Shown here piece after piece: positions 38,786-49,353 of a stretch of 64,000 nt of DNA. The notes under the pieces are model-generated. The model saw only the letters and a program-made list of their open reading frames with translations, searched no databases and was not told the origin of the DNA. How positions within the stretch are numbered: the stretch's first letter is position 1; each line of letters begins with the position of its first letter. The translations under genes and the position numbers were made by a program. This DNA is from Holothuria scabra. Lineage: Eukaryota > Echinodermata > Holothuroidea > Aspidochirotida > Holothuriidae. The stretch covers positions 7,001,371 to 7,065,370 of the forward strand of contig CM074185.1 in assembly GCA_037179385.1 (NCBI GenBank), given 5' to 3'.

Positions 38786-39381
38786 GTGATGAACTTAGAT
38801 CAATAGACGAGTTCGAAGTTTCTTCAAGGGGCAGTATTGCGCAATAGGTCAAAGCTCAAAGGGTAACATTTTCGGTGTGTTTACAGCTTATCAGTGATGG
38901 ATGACGGGATGCAAACACACGTAAAAACAGTATGCTATGCGTAGCCAGCGCAGCGTACAGGTGTTTTGTTACCAGTTGACCTGAACAGCATAGGCGTAGA
39001 TCCCGGGGGGATGGGGGGGGGATATCCCCCCAATATTTGACAAGGGGGGGGGGGAGGATGGTCAATGTAATCATCCCCCAATGTTCAGTCTACAGATACG
39101 TGTTTTTTACTGACAAGTAAGCTACATTTATTCTCCCCTCATAATTTACATGACTCACGTTGTTCACCTACGTGTGTAATATAATGCTGTCTATATAGGC
39201 TACGTTGAGGAGTACTATGACGTAGACAAGACTTAACTCCCGTGCAATTTGCAACATTCACAAGTCAATACTAGATAGCATCGACGTGATTCAGCTTGCA
39301 AAAGAGTTCGTGTCTAGGTCAGAGACAAGAAAAAAACATGTATGGTAACTTCACTGAAGTGTAAACCAATATGATTACGAG
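38786..39381. other. Intergenic; G-run transposon relic near 38989-39095
   Basis: CATAGGCGTAGATCCCGGGG followed by long G runs resembles the ends of the neighbouring elements. No matching right end or duplication was found. The rest is unremarkable. Confidence 0.4.
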
Positions 39382-39950
39382 CAGGGGCGGGATTTGATCT
39401 CTGAAAGTGGGGGGGGCAAATTCGGACAGACTACCAAACTGCGCCTTTGGCGCCGTGGGAGCGCGAAGCGCTCCCCCTAACGGCGTGGGGTCCAGGGGCC
39501 CGCCTTAGGGCCCCTGGTGGGGTCCAGGGGCAAAGCCCCGGTGGGGGTGCAGGGGGAGAGGCCCCCGGAAGCTCCTGGGTATTTACGAAATTGTAGTTAT
39601 ACAAATGGTGCATTTTATCTTCAACTTTAAATTACATAAGATGGACACTTAACAGAACACAAATATCACAATTTGACTTTCTTCAATTATATCCTTACTC
39701 CATATGATTAAAGTCGGCCGGAATCGACAATGCAGTGGATGTGGGGAGGGAGAATGGATTACTTAAAATTGAGGTTCTTCAGGGGCTTCCTCCTTGGTGC
39801 CCCAGATTTTCTTTTCAGAAAGCTAGAGGGCTTTTCATATGATGTGAATTCAGCCCTTGTCTATGATGGCACGCGCGAACGAAAAACTAAACGTTTAAGA
39901 CATCTCAATAATGAAACTAAATGAAAATTAGAGAAAGGATGGGGCCACTT

Positions 39951-41410
39951 CAGTGGCGTAGCCAGGATTGAATTTTTTAGGGGGTCTAGGTAACAAGTGG
40001 GGGTCTGGTACCTCCTAGGGTCAGGCGTGACAAGACTATCTAAGCGGAGCGCCACCAACAGTTGGAAAATTTCGGGCTTTGCAAACTACACTCTGGATAG
40101 CCTTAAACGGCACTTCCCACGCGTTTTAAGCTGCATGTACTTAGCCTTGAAATACGAATCTCATGTCTGCCACTTCTCCATAAATGAGAATAAAAAAATC
40201 AATCTATGAAAATGGTAATACATACATTTTTAGGGACCCCAAAACTGGGCATTTCTGATCTGTGGCCTGGGGGATGGGACTAAAGGGAACCGGTATCTCC
40301 CTTTCCCTTGGGAAAAATTGTAAACTTCAGGAGGACGTACCGTAGATCACAAATGCGGCAATATTTGAATGGATTTCAGCTTTAATAGGAAAGCCAAAAG
40401 TAGTTGTATCCCCCTCTGAGAAATTTTCTTTGCGTTAGATTTCCTAGATGCAAAATGGTGTCATGTTTGGCAAAACTTTGAACTAATTATAGGCCTGCGT
40501 TTTAGGATTTTCCTTTTTGGCGAGCATGAAAAATTTCAAAATACTCATTTTTAGTCTTTGTAGAGATTTTACAAGTGACATACATACTACCAAAAATCAC
40601 TTTTGAGGGTTTTCAGCGGGGTCTAGATGTAAAATGGTGCAGTATTTGTTCAATCATTTGTACATTACGTAGTCAAAATTAAAATACTACGAGTAAATCT
40701 CTCAAAATATTAAACAGAAAATATTAAATATTAAGCAGAAGTATGGATCATGTGGGAAACATGATATTCGGACCTTGTGGACATTTTACAAATCCACCCG
40801 GACGGCAGTGCCAACTAGTAAAAAGATGACTTTTGGAAAAAATCGTTCTACAGTGGCACTTGTCATATAGGCAGGAGTGAGGCACGACATAGGCCTACTT
40901 GTTAAGGATGGAAGGGAAGAATTATTAGAAGGCAGTACCTAACCCTTATGGCATATTTTGTGTATGATAAAGTATAGAAATCGTCGTGTAAGAATGGTCT
41001 CCGGTGTATGATTGCCTTGTTTTCACTAAATCAACCAGCCATCTGAAAGGCAGAAAGGGTCTTAACCTAACAAAGTCGCATTCGAGTTTGTCGTTGAGAC
41101 GTTCGTTTCATCTTTGAAGTGAAATGCAATAAACGACAGTGCAGATTATAAACGTAATCTAATTTAGCGAAAGTAGGCATTTTGAAGTTATTACTTGATT
41201 TCATACGTGCGCACAAAATGTTTTTTACATACATTCATGCATGTTTTCTTAATTATTACACATTTTCTTAATTTACTGTTTTTGAAAGAAATACTTCAAA
41301 GTTTATTTCCGTTCAAACATTTTATTTTTTTGTCAATTACTTTAGGCCTATCAGGACGCAAAAAATCTGGGGGGCCTAGGCCCCCAGGTCCCCCCGTGGC
41401 TACGCCACTG
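39951..41410. mobile_element. hAT-like element (CAGTGGCGTAGCC termini), nested
   Basis: 1460 bp, ends CAGTGGCGTAGCCAGG and GTGGCTACGCCACTG. It is flanked by ggccactt (39943-39950) and ggtcactt (41411-41418), an 8-bp duplication with one change. It is collinear with 52683-54251. The cassette with AAGCGGAGCGCCACC starts at ~40037. Only short frames are present; non-autonomous. Confidence 0.92.
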
Positions 41411-41850
41411 GGTCACTTTTAACCTTAGCTGAATAACGGTGCCCCCCTGAAGACATTCTTACCGAAGTACAAACATACTGTGGTTTCCTATATAGTCTTT
41501 TTCAGGTGACTTTCACAGAGCCGTTACCTGTGAAGGGGCACCGAAAAAATGAACTTTTACTTCATTTCAATAGTGAAATTGAAATAAAATTAGACAAAGA
41601 GTGGTCCCTTTTCACTACAGCTGAAAAAAGGTGACCCCTGAGGATATTTGTACTGAACAAAAACGTACCGTTGGTTTCTTATATAGAGTCCTTTTCGTGA
41701 GATTTTTTATAGAGTTCTTATCTGTGATGGGACGTGCAGAACACGCCAAAAAGGACTAGTTATGAGATATCTCAAAAGAGAAATAATGGAAATTAGAGAG
41801 GGGTGGGCCCCTTTTCACTTCAGCCGAAAAAGGGTGGAGCTCCAGATTAG
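41411..41850 (+). repeat. ~200-bp tandem repeat inside the 39382-42326 element
   Basis: The block AAATTAGA-AAAG-GTGGNCCCTTTTCACTTCAGCTGAA recurs at ~41590-41630 and ~41790-41830. A first unit spans 39915-39950 plus 41411-41430, split by the nested element. Three diverged units in all, each followed by a CCCCTGA-type block. Confidence 0.6.
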
Positions 41851-42334
41851 AGTAAAATAAGATCATTGCCCTTTCAGAAAGCTTGGGGGCACTTGGTCAG
41901 AGAAGGGGACCAGAAGATGACCACCTCCCTGCCTCCCCCTTTCACTAGTTACTCTAGAGCTTCAGCTGTGTAAGGCCCGGGCACTGGTGAAAAGTTTCAG
42001 TGACAATGGAAGAGGTGTTCTTCAAGAAGTAACCCCGAATCCTGAAATATTTAAAACGGGTGCACGCGAAGCGCGTCGAAAAGAAGGAGCGTTGAGACAT
42101 TTATTGAAAGAATATTGTTTTCATTTAGTTTTCAATGCAGTATATGACCTGTTTAAACATTATACAACTTAATTAAGTATCACTCGCGTAGCTCTGTCAG
42201 TTCCAGTTTGTATTTTTGTAGCAAAAGCAACCAGACTAAGACGTAAAAAAAACTAAGTTCTGGAAAAGAGTGGGGGGGGGGGGCAAGTGCCCCTCTCCCC
42301 CCCCCCCCCCCGTAATCCCGCCTATGATTACGAG

Positions 42335-43293
42335 CCTGGCTAAGTGCATTAACAGGGATCTCTGACCAATAAATGAAACGTGTTAACGTCAAAATCAGGC
42401 ACTTTTGACAATTTGAAGAAATCACGTTTTCTCTTTCAGAAATTGCTGCCTTTTAACTAATGAAAAACTTGAGCAAAACTCTCTTATTCTGGGCAAAGTT
42501 TCTTTAAGTTTTGCTACCTTCTTACTACTGTAGCTTAGTGACATGGAGAGTAGGTATTGTCCTCCTCGAAGCATCCTGTTTCACTCCTTGCGACTCTCCC
42601 TCCCATTCAATAAATTACCTAGTGATGTACTCAAATGATGTCTTTTTAAAAACGGAACCCAGGAGCTGTGAACCGTAATGCCTGCTTACACGATCAATTA
42701 ATGTTTGACCGATGCATGGTCTCATATCAGTAAATAGCTACTTTTTATTAAGAATTATTACCACAAAGGGTACGTCGGGCAAATTCTGTCGTCCTTAAGA
42801 CCGTGAATGGCACCAAGTAAGTTACTTTCGTGAATATCGATAGGGTAATTTTCGTAAGGACATCTCCAGTCTCCGTTTAATCTCTATGCGTTTTTCCATG
42901 GTTGCAAGTATTTTAAATCGATTTCAAGTTGTTTGAGGTTGTGAGAATAATATATGATAAAGCCATAGGCCTATTACAACACTTTTCTAACGTTTTACTA
43001 TTCAATCCGTCACAATCCTTTTTACAAACTCAATTTATTTACCGATATTTGGTGATTTTTTGGCGGGAATGGTTGATAATTTGGGAACTATATCATCTCA
43101 TTCTGTTAGGTTGCACAGAAATTCCAGTTTAAGTTTTATGTATTCATATGTATGTCCTTTGCATTATTTTCATGAATAAAGTTGAAAATTTTCTGGTTAT
43201 CTCCAGCCAACTTTCAAGTCATGTAATGGTCTTCGAACTCAAATTTTTGTTACCGGGGATAACCGCCCCTGAGTTGATACTGCCTTTTAAAAC
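42335..43293. other. No gene or repeat recognised
   Basis: AT-rich intergenic DNA. The short frame at 42929-43132 has no features that I recognise. Confidence 0.45.
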
Positions 43294-43599
43294 TTAAAGG
43301 CATATTTTCATCATCCCAAACAGTTCCAATTCTCCCAACCTACTTACTCCCCCTCCCACATTTATCCGAAACTCTTCTTTATCCAGACACAATCCTTGTT
43401 TATTGCTTCATGGTTTGTCCCATGCCAGTGGCCATACAAGTCCATAATGTGTAATCAAGACACTCTCAGTGCCCCTGCTGTGTAATTTAGCTATGGTGCA
43501 TTGTTTGAATGTGATGTCAATCAAAGAGCTGTACCAATTGAGAGTTTTGATATATCTATACTGAAACTGTAGTTTAGGGTGACGAATGACTGCCTTTAA
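43294..43599. mobile_element. TTAA-flanked MITE (family D), copy 2
   Basis: 306 bp including border TTAAs (43294-43297, 43596-43599), the same length as 34491-34796. Shared interior words include ACCAATTGAGA and ATCCAGACACAATC; the right inner end is AGGGTGACGAATGACTGCC. Confidence 0.85.
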
Positions 43600-43659
43600 C
43601 GGTACATCGTTGCTCTAGAATTGTTCAATTTCAGTCCTCCAGTGCAACGAGGGAAAAAG

Positions 43660-43965
43660 TAAAAAAGGATCGGAGAAGGGAGAGGTTGAGTGCCGGTAAG
43701 ACTATCTAAACAGCTAAACGGAGAGCCAGCATCCGTTGGTGCGGAGCGTGCACTAAACTTTTTGACTTCATACAAACCCTCCAGATGACCGGAAACGACG
43801 AGGCTTCCCCGATGTTCTGCATGTATCTAGTCTTGAATTATCGAAATCGTCTGTAATTTCTTAACTAATAAGAAAAATCAATCTATGGAGAACGGTAATA
43901 CGAAATGAGTTCAGCAAGTATTAACTGGGGGCTGAGTCCCCCCCCCCCTTAAAAACAAAAACCTG
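43660..43965 (+). mobile_element. Fragment of the 39951/52683 element family
   Basis: It begins in the cassette (AAGACTATCTAAAC...GTTGGTGCGGAGCGTGC) and continues to AAAAATCAATCTATGGAGAA, matching 52769-52970. Terminal repeats are absent, so it is a remnant. Confidence 0.7.
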
Positions 43966-44099
43966 CCGGTTCCACCGTCACCGATAATATCTCACCTAGT
44001 CCAGTCCTGTACATAGGGAAACAGCTTTAATTAGCGACGTGTTCGCATGCCATTTTTAGGCACTCTAAAATTGTATTTGTACCTATATTTGCCATTGCA

Positions 44100-44340
44100 G
44101 ACTCGCTTTTTAAAATGTGGCGACTGGCGACCCCACAGAACCCCAGAGTCTAGCAGAGTCCCAGCCAACGTTCCCAGGTGGGTCCCAACTGGGTCGCTCC
44201 TGGGCTACATGCTAGGTCCAAGCTGGGGCAAATCCGTGTTCGTCAGGTGTTCCCAGTTGAGCCCCAACTGGGCTAGCCCACCTGGGCCAAACAGACCACT
44301 TACCAACAAGAACCGTCTTCGCACAATCCGATGGTGAGGT
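44100..44340. repeat. GC-rich patch of CCCAACTGGG-type palindromes
   Basis: Words such as CCCAACTGGG, CCCAGTTG, CCCAGGTGGG and CCACCTGGG recur about ten times in 200 bases, giving both direct and inverted repetition in a locally GC-rich island. Not coding as far as I can see. Origin unknown. Confidence 0.5.
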
Positions 44341-44685
44341 CCATTCCAAAGAGCCAAGGAACCAATCCCTGCCAGTTATAAAAGATGAAAGAAAGAACAA
44401 AATGGCGGTGACGTGAAATTTATTCATCTTCCGTCAATTGTAGAGGAAAGACTGTGGTTTAAAATCATATCTCTGTGGGTGCATAATGTTAAATATTAAA
44501 TATATTGTTGTATATTGGAACCCGTTATCTAAGTTCAAACATTTATGATAAGTAAATTGTAATATTAATAACTTTGGAACCCAATAAATGTTATTTTATA
44601 TGCTAAACACATCTTCAAAAGGACCAAAGTTCGTTTATTACACCTATATGCACATTCAGTTTACCAGAGGCAGTTCCAGACATTT

Positions 44686-44840
44686 TGAAACGGGGGAAAT
44701 TTTCGAGACAACATGTAAGAGGGGCCCCTATCAGTAAGCGTGATGCGTACCAAAAAAATTTGAAAAACGGAGACCCCCAGAGACCCCCAGTTGACAGGCT
44801 TATTAGCAGAATGGGTATGGAATCGTTATTTTGAGAAATT
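44686..44840 (+). mobile_element. Cassette relic of the hAT-like elements
   Basis: GATGCGTACCAAAAAAATTT, GAAAAACGGAGACCCCCAG and GTTGACAGGCTT follow the order of the shared cassette; a short GAGACCCCCA duplication is inside. No termini. Confidence 0.55.
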
Positions 44841-44957
44841 TTGCAAAACAATTTATGAGCAAATTGCACACACTATCATTGGATGAACTGAAATAGCAAA
44901 GAAGGCTAACAAATGACCTAAGTCCATATCAACCGTTACGCGGTACCCTTGACCCCC

Positions 44958-45209
44958 CTCCCCCCGAACGGCGTCTTTGGTCTAACGGTAAGAGCTTCCG
45001 CCTCTCACGCGGAAGGCCCCGGTTCGCTTCCCAGGTCGAGTCATACCAAAGACTCTAAAAATGGAACTTACTGCCGTTGTGCGTGATGCTCCGCATAAGC
45101 AACGGAGTATGGAAAACAAGCCAGTGAGCCACAACTGGAAAAAGGCCGTGGCCGGCTCGACTTGAACCAATAGGTTGGAAAATGGGCCGTTAAACTCTAT
45201 CTAACTAAC
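44958..45209 (+). mobile_element. SINE family 1, best-preserved + strand copy
   Basis: The tRNA-Glu-like head (TTTGGTCTAACGGTAAGAGC, then CCTCTCACGCGG with a CTC at the anticodon position, then GGTTCGCTTCCCAGG) is followed by the full body and a CTAACTAACTAA tail. Probable imperfect target duplication: tacccttgaccccc (44944-44957) against taaccttgattccc (45210-45223). The box B has one unusual base (C for A). Confidence 0.88.
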
Positions 45210-45318
45210 TAACCTTGATTCCCACAAAACGTTGTCATCAAATTAAAGCATGATACACAATAGGTAATCGAATACAAAGTATGTCTATAGCGTAATTTCC
45301 CTCTATCAGCATCGACGA

Positions 45319-45486
45319 CAGTGGCTTAGCCACGAGGGTAGTTTTGGAAGTTGGAACCCCCCATGACCCAACCTTGAAATGCAAAAAACACCTAAAATAG
45401 CGGCTTTTCCTCTCTCCCATGCGATTTTTCCCTCATGTTGTGACCCCACCTCCACCCCCATGACACAGTCCTTGCTACGCCTACTG
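45319..45486. mobile_element. Small hAT-like MITE
   Basis: 168 bp. The ends CAGTGGCTTAGCCA and TGCTACGCCTACTG are inverted. The flanks atcgacga (45311-45318) and atcaatga (45487-45494) match in 6 of 8 bases. Plausible but older than its neighbours. Confidence 0.6.
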
Positions 45487-45686
45487 ATCAATGACTACCT
45501 GACTACAAAAGCTTCATACGGTTAACACAATAAATTAACACAAATAATTACGTATTTTTCTTCTCCGAAAAATGCTTAAAATAGAAAAAGGTGATTTACA
45601 TTTCTCCCCCATAATTGAAAGATGTACCACCATAGACCTGTCGGTGTCGTGAAAACTGCGACAGGCTGGCCAAATGCGATCCTCGG

Positions 45687-46143
45687 CAGTGGCGTAGCTA
45701 CGATACTTTTTCCAGCCCGTGAATGAACACCCATTTTTCCTAGTTATTAAATATGAACACTCTAATACCATGCACGTAATCTAAGCTCTCCAAAATTTTT
45801 GCCCCGATTAGTCAAATATTTGAAACTTCGGGAAGTTTTATTGCAGAAAATTTGGATTCTAAAAGTTTCCTGTTGGAAATTTGAAAAGCAGTGGGATTAT
45901 TGAAAAATCTGTACTCCCTTTCAGTGATTAGCAAATCTGAGAATGTACGGTCACTTAAAATTGTTGTTACATATTTTCTATCTCAGGCATGTGGGTTGAG
46001 ACTACGAAGCTTTGTTGCCTTACTAAGACAATCTTTTGAAATAATGAGTTTATACTGGTGATAATTTAGAATTGTATGACAGGAAAATAAAGGGAAACAG
46101 CACTGTACTTGTCCGGTATAACTTGATGATCCGTGATGTCACA
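45687..46143. mobile_element. hAT-like element, right end missing
   Basis: The left end CAGTGGCGTAGCTACG is followed by sequence similar to the middle of 26486-27841 (TATTGCAGAAA-TTTGGATTCT, GGAAATTTGAAAAG, CTTGATGATC-GT-GTCACA). It ends abruptly where a SINE begins. Confidence 0.7.
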
Positions 46144-46144
46144 T

Positions 46145-46320
46145 ACAGGGGTGGTTAGAGCATCAGACTTGCGGTCGGGAGGTCGGGAGTTCCAGTCCTG
46201 GCCGGGTCATCTGGTCATACAGAAGACTTCAAAACCGGAACCTACTGACATTGTGGTTGGTGCTCAGGATAAGCAATGGAGTAGTAAAAATAAGCCAGTG
46301 CGCCACAACTGGAACCTGAT
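46145..46320 (+). mobile_element. SINE, variant-head subfamily, 3'-truncated
   Basis: The head GTGGTTAGAGCATCAGACTT and GGGAGTTCCAGTCCTGGCCG is of the same subtype as 34797-34880. It joins the family 1 body (GGAACCTACTGACATTGTGG, CCACAACTGGAA). The tail is missing. Confidence 0.72.
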
Positions 46321-46666
46321 TATGAAGTTACAAATTTCTGTGACGCAATTTTTCGCGCATAGAGGATGCCATTTTCATTCACATGGGATCAGGCGGAGGA
46401 GAAGGGAATGCAAGCGCCCCTCTTATGGAAACACTTCTTACATAGCTTTCCTATCTAAATAAAAGTTTGCAATTTTCCGCCAGCTCCCGAAGTACCATCT
46501 TTGCTAAACCACCCAGTTCCATTCTTACCAATCCATGATAATGCACTAATTAATACCTATTATTTCTGCAGGGCATTAAGTCTTCCTCATTGTAGTGCAA
46601 CTTGCAAATTTCGTGTAAGGGTTTTGTAACAATGTTCACCTCCAACAACACTGACGGCTGGTTTAG

Positions 46667-47141
46667 GTAGGGAGCACACCACCATTAGCAGAATGGCCTT
46701 GCCGGGAAAAGAAGTTCCAAAGTACACCGTCAATTTTAGGCCCTCTTTAAGTTTGAATTGCTCAAGTTAAGCTAATCAGATGTGGTTGTTTTGTTTTGGA
46801 TATGAAAGAGGACGTGTTAATGTGTGAGTGTTGCCAAATTGGGAAGAATTGAAGGTGATTTAGACTGTTTAAAAATTTGGTGTGAAAAAGACGTTATTTC
46901 CGTCACCTTGCGGATTAATAGGGTAGGGTGAACAGACCCAAAACTTCATCCCCTTGTATCTCAAAATCTAAACGGTCATGCTATGGTGAATTTGTGATGC
47001 CATGATTGGCCAACTCACTGGCTTTCATGTGAGGGGTAGCTTTAGTGGGGTGTGAACTTTGACTGGGTTGCAGTGGGCATTTAATGAAGGCAAAATAGTG
47101 TGTAAGTCAATGGAGAAATTAATGGTGGTGTGCTCCCTGTA
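46667..47141. mobile_element. MITE with inverted ends GGGAGCACACCACCATTA
   Basis: GGGAGCACACCACCATTA (~46670-46687) is exactly the complement of TAATGGTGGTGTGCTCCC (47120-47137). The enclosed ~430 bases are non-coding. No clear target duplication. Confidence 0.65.
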
Positions 47142-47423
47142 GTGGAGACTTGTAGGAAGGCTTATCAACCACCCCGCAGAAAATGGTGCGGTCTGACATT
47201 TCTCGTCCAACAAACTTGTATCACGGTATCCAAAGAAAGGACTAGTGTAATGGCCCGTCGGGAAGGAACCTTACCTCAATCATAATTCCATGAGAAAATT
47301 GTTCCGCTTGAAACTGGGTATTATGTCTTGGCCGATATTGTTGAGATAGAAAACCGCAAATAACCAACTTACTTAGGAATTTCTATCAAATGTTCACATC
47401 CCAAACAATGGCTAGGGGTGTAC

Positions 47424-47685
47424 TTAAAGGGCAGGAGCAGTCATCCCAAATTGAAGAAGTGTAGTAAACTGTCCAGTTTCATGATTGGCTGTTGGGAGTC
47501 ATGTGACAATATTTTTTCTCTTCAAATGTGAAATTTACCAGAAATAACTGCTTGATTTACCTTGAATATGCAATATTAAAGTCATAAAATGTAATGAAAG
47601 ATACTTTGAAGAGAAATAAGATGAAAATTGTGTTATTTAGCTATTTCTTCAAAATAAGTTTGGAGGGACTGGTCTTTACCTTTAA
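47424..47685. mobile_element. TTAA-flanked MITE (family C), copy 2
   Basis: 262 bp with TTAA at both borders (47424-47427, 47682-47685). Very similar to 4078-4338 throughout and probably recently mobile. Confidence 0.85.
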
Positions 47686-47689
47686 GTGT

Positions 47690-48470
47690 ATCAAAAAATA
47701 ATGCTTGTTTGTAGTTTTTAACGCTTTTCTAGTTAATTTTGAAACATGAATTACCTATTGATATGTCTTTTGTCCCTAATATCAATAATTCGACAGATTG
47801 GTTAGGAAAATTTAAATTCTATTCCCGCATTTTTAATTTCGTTTTCTTGCATAAATTTTTTGAAGGTGAATGCCCAGTATCTGAAGGTTAACCGCAAAAA
47901 TACGTCACTGCACTACCCTGCCAGATTCGGAAATCAAGGTCAAAGTAGAAATTCACACCGTTCAAGCGACGGAACTGCGCCTTCCCAAATTAAACGATAC
48001 CCCCCACCCATGCCTGCTGGAGTATAGAACTGCACCGTGACTAATCTGAAATTTGGCTCGAGTCGTGTCTGGTTCTGATAAGCTCAGTGGCATTAGCGTC
48101 GCTAATTGGAGGTGGGGGGGGGGGGGGAGCTAGGGAAAGTTCCCCCATGAAAAACCTTGAGCCCTTGTGTGCCCCAAACTGAGAATTGCATTTTTCAAAA
48201 AAAAGGGGGGGGGATGTGATGTGATCGTATGATTTTATTTCCTTTGAACAAGGAAATGAATCAATTTTCCTTCTCTGTAAATGAAAAAGGTCTCAAATGA
48301 AAAAAGTCTCAATACACATGTGAAAAGACATAGCCGGCTTTCTGAGGGGTGGCAATTTTCCAACATTGGTCCCCAATTAATGAGTGGCAGTGGCACCCAG
48401 CTTTGGTAGTCGATTTCGGACAGGGATGCCATGTTTCCCGAAGGAAATCAAATATAACGGCTCATTAACT
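47690..48470. other. No gene recognised; G-run transposon-like patch 48085-48220
   Basis: CAGTGGCATTAGC at 48085 followed by G runs looks like a hAT-type left end. I could not pair it with a right end or a target duplication. Confidence 0.4.
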
Positions 48471-48472
48471 GC

Positions 48473-48662
48473 TGATCCGGATCTGATCGCCCGATTTTAT
48501 CAGCATATCGAATTAGATTTATAATATGTATAACTTGATCCTGGTGAATATATACCGCATTCCGTGTTCTTGGGAAGTTGGGAACGCAGTATAATTCCAC
48601 CAGGATCAAGTCATACACGCAGTTCAATATACTGATAACATCGGCGATCAGATCCGGAGCAA
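48473..48662. mobile_element. Short foldback element with TIRs of ~75 bp
   Basis: About 190 bp. GATCCGGATCTGATCGC...AACTTGATCCTGGTG on the left is matched by CACCAGGATCAAG...GCGATCAGATCCGGAGC on the right, so nearly the whole element is one imperfect hairpin. Confidence 0.8.
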
Positions 48663-49353
48663 ATGTAAAAGTTTACCCTTATCACGTTCTCTGATCCTCC
48701 TCTATGCTTCAGCGGAAGTGGTTGATGGTTCCAAATGAATTAAGAAATACAAGTACACGCGCCTGCGCATCAAAATGTAAACAAAAAAAGAGAAAGCATA
48801 TGTGTGGACTTCTGCCAGTCCATCTCCAGACAGGCCCCGTCAGGGCCTCCCGCTTCGCGCTCGGTAGTACGGCCTATTAAACCTCTGCCGTCATGATTTC
48901 GTTCTGCAAAATCCTTGTGTGACGCCACTGCCGCTGGTGGCCCATACTAATCGATGAGAGGATAAATGTTTGGTGCTTTTTTAGGGAATCAATAATGATG
49001 TGACGCAAACTTTGTTTCCTGAATATCTACGTTTCTCTTTGTCTCTTCAAGGGATTCCCCCCCTTTATCGAGCACTAATCGATCAGATTTTGGCAACAAA
49101 AGAGGGCGTGCGTAAACCTTTTGTTTGGTGAGTTTTTGATGACGTCACCATAGCAGGTTGAATTCATTGTTATGTTGTGTACATGGTTATGACAGGTTAT
49201 GTGTTGCTAGCGAAGCCGAGCTGGGCAAGGAGCCAGTAGGCCTAGCCTAGGCCTAAGTGATTATTCCGCGCAGATTGTGTTTTACTAGTGTTCAAGAATG
49301 TTTCGTTGAAACAACATCAAACTAATGAACTTATTACGGTGACTTACCCAAAA
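48663..49353 (+). promoter_or_regulatory. 5' flank and probable 5' UTR of the MGCGSS gene
   Basis: Upstream of the ATG at 49354. No TATA box that I would defend. AGGCCTAGGC-type palindromes occur on both sides of exon 1 (49226-49250 and 49452-49492). The transcription start is unknown. Confidence 0.35.

Larger units (their letters stand above)
39382..42326. mobile_element. hAT-like element (CAGGGGCGGGATT termini), host of a nested element
   Basis: 2945 bp including the nested insertion. The ends CAGGGGCGGGATT and AATCCCGCCTATG are inverted repeats. A perfect 8-bp duplication attacgag lies at 39374-39381 and 42327-42334. Subterminal GC-rich palindromes include GAGCGCGAAGCGCTCC near 39460, and G and C runs occur near both ends. 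No transposase frame is left. Confidence 0.9.

Noticed and set aside
44971..45045. tRNA-Glu gene
   Set aside because: Box A and B and a CTC anticodon position are present, but the acceptor stem does not pair properly and the sequence continues into the SINE body shared by many copies.
46133..46462. 109-codon frame
   Set aside because: It starts in a SINE head and crosses the SINE body; not a protein gene.
48085..48930. hAT-like element from CAGTGGCATTAGC to ACGCCACTG
   Set aside because: The flanking 8-mers (gataagct and ccgctggt) do not match, so the ends probably belong to different relics.
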